DNA from: Anaerolineaceae bacterium UBA6801
Lineage (GTDB): Bacteria; Chloroflexota; Anaerolineae; Anaerolineales; Anaerolineaceae
Reading direction: 5' to 3'
NCBI GenBank assembly: GCA_002452315.1
Contig: DKFH01000060.1
Location: 1-11,398, forward strand
DNA: 11,398 nucleotides
Part shown: in pieces, positions 7,197-11,398 of the stretch
How positions within the stretch are numbered: position 1 is the stretch's first letter
Layout of the letters: each line of letters begins with the position of its first letter
Notes under the pieces: model-generated
Seen by the model: only the letters and a program-made list of their open reading frames with translations
Database searches by the model: none
What the model was told of the DNA's origin: nothing
Position numbers and translations under genes: made by a program

Positions 7197-7376
7197 TTGT
7201 CAAGTGGTGAAAATTCGTTTTGTGCTTCCAGGCTAATCAACGCCGTTGTCAATGAACATCAACGGGTATTGCTGGTCCAAAAGACCGGCTGGGGGAAAAG
7301 CGTGGTCTATATCATCGCCACACGCATGTTACGCGCTGCGGGCAAAGGCCCCACATTGCTGATCAGCCCGCTGCTG
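7197..7376 (+). pseudogene. RecQ-like helicase, N-terminal fragment
   Basis: About 60 codons include RVLLVQKTGWGKSVVYIIAT (Walker A, TGWGKS) and GPTLLISPLL (motif Ia), typical of RecQ-type SF2 helicases that are often found in defence islands. The preceding FCASRLINAVV resembles a damaged FRxxQxxAI motif. The frame then stops at TAG 7377-7379, exactly where integrase homology begins on the other strand. DEAH box, motifs III-VI and the RecQ C-terminal region are gone. It is clearly a remnant. TTG 7197 is only the first possible start, with no good ribosome binding site. Confidence 0.75.
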
Positions 7377-7618
7377 TAGCCCTTTGAGATCATCTCGCCC
7401 AGCAGCAAACGCACATGCCGGCTGGTGATCGCCCCCGGTGAGTCAACCCCCTGCCTTTCAAACCAGGTGAGGATTTTATTGAGGTTAAATTCATACCACG
7501 CGACGGTTCTGGGAGTGCACATCATCGCCTGGCGAGAGAGGATAAAGTCGGCTAAGGGGATTTCGAGTTTTTTTGAAGCTAACGTTCTTTTTGGGGATTT
7601 TGGATTCTGGTTTTCCAC
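7307..7618 (-). pseudogene. Tyrosine integrase, N-terminal core-binding domain, 3' truncated
   Basis: From GTG at 7618-7616, supported by GGAGG (7632-7628) 9 nt upstream, about 80 codons resemble the SAM-like core-binding domain of Xer/phage integrases: PLADFILSRQAMMCTPRTVA, WYEFNLNKILTWF, then ITSRHVRLLLGEMISKG. After codon 80 (about 7379) the protein continues into antisense helicase sequence and ends near 7307. The catalytic domain (R, H-x-x-R, Y) is missing, so it is inactive. It sits directly beside the 3' end of tRNA-Gly and reads away from it, the usual arrangement for an island integrase whose attachment site is the tRNA 3' end. A longer frame reaching into the tRNA gene (to 7756) is not meaningful. 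Confidence 0.8.
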
Positions 7619-7678
7619 GAAAAAGCGCCTCCGTCGCTTAGAGAGCGTCCTAGACGCCTTAGAACGGAAGCGTTTTTC
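7619..7678 (-). terminator. Long hairpin after tRNA-Gly, probable bidirectional terminator
   Basis: Core stem GCGTC/GACGC (7645-7649 with 7653-7657) around a 3-nt loop. It is extended by CTTAG/CTTAG with a central mismatch, CCGT/ACGG and GCGC/AGCG segments, and ends in AAAA/TTTT, which gives a T-run in both directions. It begins 5 nt after the tRNA. Its 3' arm (minus strand) contains the integrase GGAGG. Confidence 0.7.
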
Positions 7679-7682
7679 AAAA

Positions 7683-7754
7683 AGCGGGCGACCGGATTCG
7701 AACCGGCGAATGTCAGCTTGGAAGGCTGATGCCTTACCACTTGGCGACGCCCGC
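7683..7754 (-). tRNA. tRNA-Gly (anticodon TCC)
   Basis: The reverse strand folds as a complete 72-nt cloverleaf: acceptor GCGGGCG/CGCCCGC, D arm GCC-AAGTGGTAA-GGC, anticodon arm TCAGC-CTTCCAA-GCTGA (anticodon TCC, reading GGA/GGG), 5-nt variable loop, T arm with TTCGAAT, and discriminator T, as usual in bacterial tRNA-Gly. CCA is not encoded. It lies 57 nt downstream of gatB but has its own promoter. Its 3' end borders the integrase remnant, so it is the likely island attachment site. Confidence 0.95.
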
Positions 7755-7765
7755 ACAGCCCCTAT

Positions 7766-7794
7766 ATTTTACGTTACTCATGCTGTTTGGTCAA
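7766..7794 (-). promoter_or_regulatory. Strong sigma-70-type promoter of tRNA-Gly
   Basis: TTGACC (7794-7789), 17-nt spacer, TAAAAT (7771-7766). The predicted start falls a few nt before the mature tRNA 5' end at 7754. Confidence 0.75.
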
Positions 7795-7811
7795 TAAGCT
7801 AAGCCTCGGCC

Positions 7812-9251
7812 TCACTGCCCTTTGAGCGCCTTTTGCAGTAAAGCCCGCGTCTTACCCGGGTCAGCCTTGCCGTGTGTCTCCCGCATCACCTGGCCCATGA
7901 ACCATCCAAACAGGCCCTCTTTCCCATCCCGATAGCTCACCACTTCACCGGGGTGGGCAGCCAGTACGCCGTCGATCACCGCCAGCAAAGCCGCGTCATC
8001 GCTGACCTGGCCCAACCCCTCGGACGCCACAATCGCTTCCGGCGCGGTGCCGCTCTCCTGCACCTTGACCAAGAGGGCTTTACCCGTGGCAACGTTGATC
8101 GTGCCCGCCTCCACCATCTTAATCACCCCGGCCACGTGTTTGGGCGTGAGGGTCAGTGCATCTGCACTGAGACCCAGCTCATTTTGCATCCTGAGGACTT
8201 CGTTCATGATCCAGTTTGAAAGGACCTTCGGGTCGCCGCCATAGGCCGCCAAAGCCGCTTCGAAATACTCCGAGATCGGGCGGTCTGCAGTGAGGATATC
8301 GGCATCATATTCCGGCAGACCATACGCCTCCATAAAGCGCGCCCGCCGTTCCAGGGGCAGCTCGGGCAGGTGCTGAATAATGTCGTCGCGCCATTCCGCC
8401 GTCACCACCACAGGTAACAGGTCCGGCTCTCTAAAATAGCGGTAATCCGCCTCGGTTTCCTTGGAGCGCATTTTCTTCAGGCGGTTGTGCGCGTCATCCC
8501 AATCCAGCGTCCACGATTCAACCCGTCTGCCCGCTTCAACCAATGCAATCTGGCGCTCAATTTCCATGACGGCCGCGGCGCGCACCGCCTCGATCGAGTT
8601 GACATTCTTAATTTCCGTCTTGGGGTTCAGGTACATGCTGCCGACCGGTCGGATCGACACATTGGCATCGCAGCGCAAATGCCCCTTTTCCATATCCGCT
8701 TCAGAGATGCCCAGCCAACGCAAAAGCTGGCGCAGCCGGATCAGGTATTGCGCCGCCTCATCAGCTGAGCGCAAATCCGGCTCGGTGACCATCTCTACCA
8801 GGGGGACACCGCAGCGGTTGAAATCCACCAAGCGCTGCCCGCCTTCGATCTTCGTCTTGCCGGCATCCTCCTCCAGGTGCAGTTTGGTGATGTTCACCCG
8901 CCGAACATAGCCTTCCGGCATAGGAACATCCAGGTAACCGCCATTCCCCAGTGCCTGGTCAAACTGCGAGATCTGGAAGCCCTTGGGCAGGTCAGGGTAG
9001 AAATAATTCTTGCGGTCAAAATACGAAACCAGCCGAACCTCGGCATGCATGGCCGCGGCCAGCCGCGCGCCTTTGCGCACCGCCTCCTCGTTGAGCACGG
9101 GAAGCACGCCCGGCAGCCCAGCGCACACCGGGCAGATATTCGTATTGGGCGGATCCTCCCAGGAATCCGCTTTGCAGCCACAAAAGATCTTGGTGATCGT
9201 GTTCAGTTGAATGTGGGTTTCAAGCCCGATCACAGCTTCATACTCGGTCAT
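7812..9251 (-). CDS. gatB: Aspartyl/glutamyl-tRNA(Asn/Gln) amidotransferase subunit B
   Basis: 479 residues, the usual GatB length. The N-terminus is MTEYEAVIGLETHIQL, the zinc site CGC...CPVC uses Cys 24, 26, 40 and 43, and YPDLPKGFQISQFD and VDFNRCGVPLVEMVTEPD are family signatures. The end is a helical tRNA-binding YqeY-like tail (GLFGWFMGQVMRETHGKADP). GatB carries the kinase/transamidation site that converts Glu-tRNA(Gln) or Asp-tRNA(Asn) with ammonia from GatA. I start at ATG 9251 because AGGAAGGG lies 4 nt upstream and family homology begins there. A start at 9299, overlapping the gatA stop as ATGA, would add 16 residues and is a real alternative. Third gene of gatCAB. Confidence 0.96.
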   Translation of the reverse strand: MTEYEAVIGLETHIQLNTITKIFCGCKADSWEDPPNTNICPVCAGLPGVLPVLNEEAVRKGARLAAAMHAEVRLVSYFDRKNYFYPDLPKGFQISQFDQALGNGGYLDVPMPEGYVRRVNITKLHLEEDAGKTKIEGGQRLVDFNRCGVPLVEMVTEPDLRSADEAAQYLIRLRQLLRWLGISEADMEKGHLRCDANVSIRPVGSMYLNPKTEIKNVNSIEAVRAAAVMEIERQIALVEAGRRVESWTLDWDDAHNRLKKMRSKETEADYRYFREPDLLPVVVTAEWRDDIIQHLPELPLERRARFMEAYGLPEYDADILTADRPISEYFEAALAAYGGDPKVLSNWIMNEVLRMQNELGLSADALTLTPKHVAGVIKMVEAGTINVATGKALLVKVQESGTAPEAIVASEGLGQVSDDAALLAVIDGVLAAHPGEVVSYRDGKEGLFGWFMGQVMRETHGKADPGKTRALLQKALKGQ

Positions 9252-9295
9252 AGGCCCTTCCTTGTTGCGTTCAGGGGTGTGTTTCAGTTTGCCGC

Positions 9296-10894
9296 TCATA
9301 AGCCCGCCTCAGTCAGGACGCGGGGCTTCACCGCCCGCCAAGTCTCATCCGCTGTGGCCTGTTCAAAGGCATAGCCGGCGCGGAACAGCGTGGATTCCGC
9401 AAAATCCGGCCCGATTAGTTGCAAACCGATCGGCAGGCCCTCCTGCGAAAGGCCGCCCGGGAACGTCAGCGCCGGTACGCCGGCATGATTGGCAGAGACC
9501 GTGAGCTGATCTGCATACTGCATCAACAACGAATCGCCATAGATATCGCCCATCTTGAAGGGCGGGGTGGGTGCGGTGGGGGTCAGCAGGGCATCCAGGC
9601 GATAGTCACCCTGCGGGTCAAATGCCGCTGCAAAATCTGCCCGGATCATGCTGCGTACATTGAGCGCACGCTGGTAATAATGTTCGCTGTATTGGGCTGC
9701 ACTGACATACATCCCCATCAAAATGCGTAGTTTGGGCTCCAGGCCAAACCCCTCTGCGCGCGTTTGCCGGTACATCTCGTTCAAGTCGCCAAAATCACCC
9801 TGGGAGCGATAGCCGTATTTGACGCCGTCAAAGCGGTGCAGGTTCGAAGAAGCCTCCACCCGGCTGATCACAAAATAAACCGGGATGCCATAGGCGCTGT
9901 TGGGCATGGGAATGTTTTCGATGATTTCTGCGCCGGCAGCCGCCAGCTTATCAGCCGCCCGCAAGGTGACATCACAAATCTCATCCGCCAGGTCTTCCAT
10001 GATGATCTCACCCGTGTGCGGGTCAGGGAATGCAATCCTTAAAAAGTCGGGGGAAAGCCCAATGCGCATCCCCTTCACGCCCCGGTCAATCTCCTCAAGA
10101 TAATTCGGCACCGGCACGGTGGCCGCCGTGCTGTCGCAAGGGTCCGGGCCAGCAATCACCGAGAGCATCAGCGCCGCATCACGCACATCGCGTGCCAGCG
10201 GGCCGGGACAGTCCAGTGAGGAGCCAAAGGCAATGATGCCATACCGCGAGACCCGGCCATAGGTTGGTTTGAGCCCCACCACGCCGCAAAACGCGGCTGG
10301 CTGACGGATCGACCCGCCGGTGTCGGTCCCCAAGGACAAGCAGCCCTGTCCCGAGGCGACCGCCGCTGCAGAACCGCCCGACGAGCCCCCCGGTACCCGC
10401 GCCGGATCCCAGGGGTTGCGGGTGGTCGGTTGGAAAGCCGACGATTCCGAGGAGGAACCATAAGCAAATTCATCCAGGTTGACCTTGCCCAGGGTCACTG
10501 CGCCAGCCGCCTCCACCCGCTCAACGGTGGTTGCAGAATACGGCGCCGTAAAATTCGACAGGATGCGCGAGGCCGCCGTAGTGCGAACGCCCCTGAGGCA
10601 GTACAGATCTTTAAATGTGACTGGCACACCGGCCAGTGGGCCGACGTCCTCGCCAGCGCGTACCCGGGCATCAACCTGCTCAGCCTGCACCCTGGCCCGG
10701 TCAGCCGTCAGGGTGATGAAGGCATGCACCTTCGCTTGATCTTCATCCGTCAGCAGGCCACCATCCAGGGTACCGGGCCGGCCGTCCACAGCAGCAACGC
10801 GCTCAAGGGCCGCTTCCAACACGGCTACAGCAGAAAGCTCGCCGTGTTTAACTTTGTGTGCAATTTCATAAGCAGGAGAATCGATAATGGACAT
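9296..10894 (-). CDS. gatA: Glutamyl-tRNA(Gln) amidotransferase subunit A
   Basis: 532 residues from ATG 10894 (MSIIDSPAYEIAH), 4 nt after the gatC stop. A longer reading from 10951 would overlap gatC and has no family support. It is an amidase-signature enzyme that hydrolyses glutamine and channels ammonia to GatB. The catalytic triad is visible as Lys95 (TFKDLY), cis-Ser171 (PGGSSGGSAAA) and nucleophile Ser195 (TDTGGSIRQPAAFCG). It is about 45 residues longer than common GatA proteins (roughly 485). Part of this is an acidic insert at about residues 38-55 (GRPGTLDGGLLTDEDQ) before the VHAF strand. Another is around PDPHTGEIIMEDLADE. The active site is unaffected, so function should be normal. 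Only a weak GGA ribosome site precedes it, consistent with coupling to gatC. Confidence 0.96.
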   Translation of the reverse strand: MSIIDSPAYEIAHKVKHGELSAVAVLEAALERVAAVDGRPGTLDGGLLTDEDQAKVHAFITLTADRARVQAEQVDARVRAGEDVGPLAGVPVTFKDLYCLRGVRTTAASRILSNFTAPYSATTVERVEAAGAVTLGKVNLDEFAYGSSSESSAFQPTTRNPWDPARVPGGSSGGSAAAVASGQGCLSLGTDTGGSIRQPAAFCGVVGLKPTYGRVSRYGIIAFGSSLDCPGPLARDVRDAALMLSVIAGPDPCDSTAATVPVPNYLEEIDRGVKGMRIGLSPDFLRIAFPDPHTGEIIMEDLADEICDVTLRAADKLAAAGAEIIENIPMPNSAYGIPVYFVISRVEASSNLHRFDGVKYGYRSQGDFGDLNEMYRQTRAEGFGLEPKLRILMGMYVSAAQYSEHYYQRALNVRSMIRADFAAAFDPQGDYRLDALLTPTAPTPPFKMGDIYGDSLLMQYADQLTVSANHAGVPALTFPGGLSQEGLPIGLQLIGPDFAESTLFRAGYAFEQATADETWRAVKPRVLTEAGL

Positions 10895-10898
10895 GGTG

Positions 10899-11219
10899 CT
10901 ATTCCAGTTCTGTGTGGGGGATATTGGGCACAATGATATAGCGATCCACAACCTGGGGCGCCTGGGCTAGGATCTCATCGGGATTCTCGCAGGGCGTCCA
11001 CGCATCAGCGCGCAATGGCGGCCTGGACTCAGGGGCATAGGTGACCCCCCGGGAGGCCAGCGGAACCTCCGCATCCAGAGCTACCGACTCCAGCTGACGG
11101 ATCGCCTTCAACTGCTTGTTAAGCTCCGTGCGCAGGTATTCTGCTTCTTTGGGGTCAAAGGCAAACGCCGCCAGGTTGACCAATTTGGCAAATAATTCAG
11201 GGGTAATTTCGTCGGTCAT
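10899..11219 (-). CDS. gatC: Aspartyl/glutamyl-tRNA amidotransferase subunit C
   Basis: 106 residues beginning MTDEITPELFAKLVNLAAF. It matches GatC in the N-terminal helical pattern, a ELNKQLKAIRQLESV helix, PPLRADAW where LRxD is conserved, and the C-terminal LAQAPQVVDRYIIVP. GatC is a small scaffold that clasps GatA to GatB. ATG 11219 is preferred because the purine-rich GGATGGAAAA lies just upstream at proper spacing. ATG 11231 would add four residues (MENP) and has a poorer ribosome site. First gene of the operon. Confidence 0.9.
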   Translation of the reverse strand: MTDEITPELFAKLVNLAAFAFDPKEAEYLRTELNKQLKAIRQLESVALDAEVPLASRGVTYAPESRPPLRADAWTPCENPDEILAQAPQVVDRYIIVPNIPHTELE

Positions 11220-11257
11220 TGGGTTTTCCATCCAGTCATCTGTGGAACCATACTGAT

Positions 11258-11284
11258 GTTATATGATACCTTAATTCAGTTGAA
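11258..11284 (-). promoter_or_regulatory. Weak candidate promoter of gatCAB
   Basis: TTCAAC (11284-11279), 15-nt spacer, TATAAC (11263-11258). The spacer is short, so this is tentative. It is the best match upstream of gatC in the window. Confidence 0.3.
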
Positions 11285-11314
11285 TGGTGCATCGTGAGTG
11301 GTTATTTGGAATCG

Positions 11315-11341
11315 GGTATTTGGTATTTGGTATTGGGTACC
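11315..11341 (+). repeat. Short tandem heptamer repeat
   Basis: GGTATTT, GGTATTT, GGTATTG, then GGTACC: about three and a half copies of a 7-bp unit. Upstream of gatC, with no gene seen in 11285-11398. Confidence 0.55.
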
Positions 11342-11398
11342 AGGCTTGGATCAACTGGAAAATTATTCACGTTGAAAGATCTTAAAAGCCATAAGCTA

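Noticed and set aside
7619..7756. Extension of the integrase upstream to 7756
   Set aside because: These codons come from the tRNA and its terminator. GTG 7618 has a clear ribosome site, and the integrase-like sequence lies downstream of it.
7425..7802. 125-residue plus-strand frame across integrase, hairpin and tRNA
   Set aside because: It is antisense to the integrase remnant and runs through the tRNA gene, so it is a shadow.
8461..8910. 149-residue plus-strand frame in gatB, and similar ones in gatA
   Set aside because: They are antisense to firmly identified genes in GC-rich DNA, where chance open frames are common.

Overview
The window reads as a bacterial chromosome segment in which a mobile, defence-like island sits against conserved housekeeping genes. 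The right part (about 7683-11231, minus strand) is a compact gatC-gatA-gatB operon followed by tRNA-Gly(TCC). Such an operon makes Gln-tRNA(Gln) and/or Asn-tRNA(Asn) by transamidation. The lineage cannot be proven from the sequence. The protein flavour and the mixture of old IS fragments would fit Chloroflexota (Anaerolineae-like), but that is inference.

Layout from left to right: (1) 1-220, minus strand, the N-terminus of a CBS-domain protein with a good promoter at 287-315. (2) 338-697, the left end of an IS21-family element: a truncated istA start plus multiple terminal repeats. (3) 881-4632, two tandem SF1 helicase genes 2 nt apart. The first is Upf1/DNA2-like. The second is a UvrD-like helicase with an N-terminal NERD-like domain whose catalytic residues look lost. 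A hairpin terminator follows. (4) 4794-4979, the C-terminal remnant of an IS256/Mutator transposase. (5) 5114-7154, a restriction-like region holding an intact 148-aa orphan gene, remnants of a neighbouring gene, and a gene with a FokI-like PD-(D/E)XK cleavage domain that is interrupted by one in-frame TAG. (6) 7197-7376, a fragment of a RecQ-like helicase, joined tail to tail at about 7377 to a truncated tyrosine integrase (minus strand, start 7618). (7) A long hairpin and tRNA-Gly, with the integrase immediately beside the tRNA 3' end. This is the usual geometry of an island integrated at a tRNA gene. (8) gatB, gatA, gatC and a short upstream region.

Taken together, about 316-7680 looks like an eroded tRNA-Gly-linked island that has accumulated transposons and nucleic-acid-processing genes. 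The parts that look intact are the helicase pair and the 148-aa orphan gene. The FokI-like gene would be intact but for one TAG codon. The most unusual items are the helicase pair with its pseudo-nuclease domain, the FokI-like nuclease on an unfamiliar N-terminal domain with an amber codon, and two copies of a conserved coding tail (VDPGFE-x-IK) placed just before the two restriction-like genes. Immunity functions are inferred from context and not shown by the sequence.
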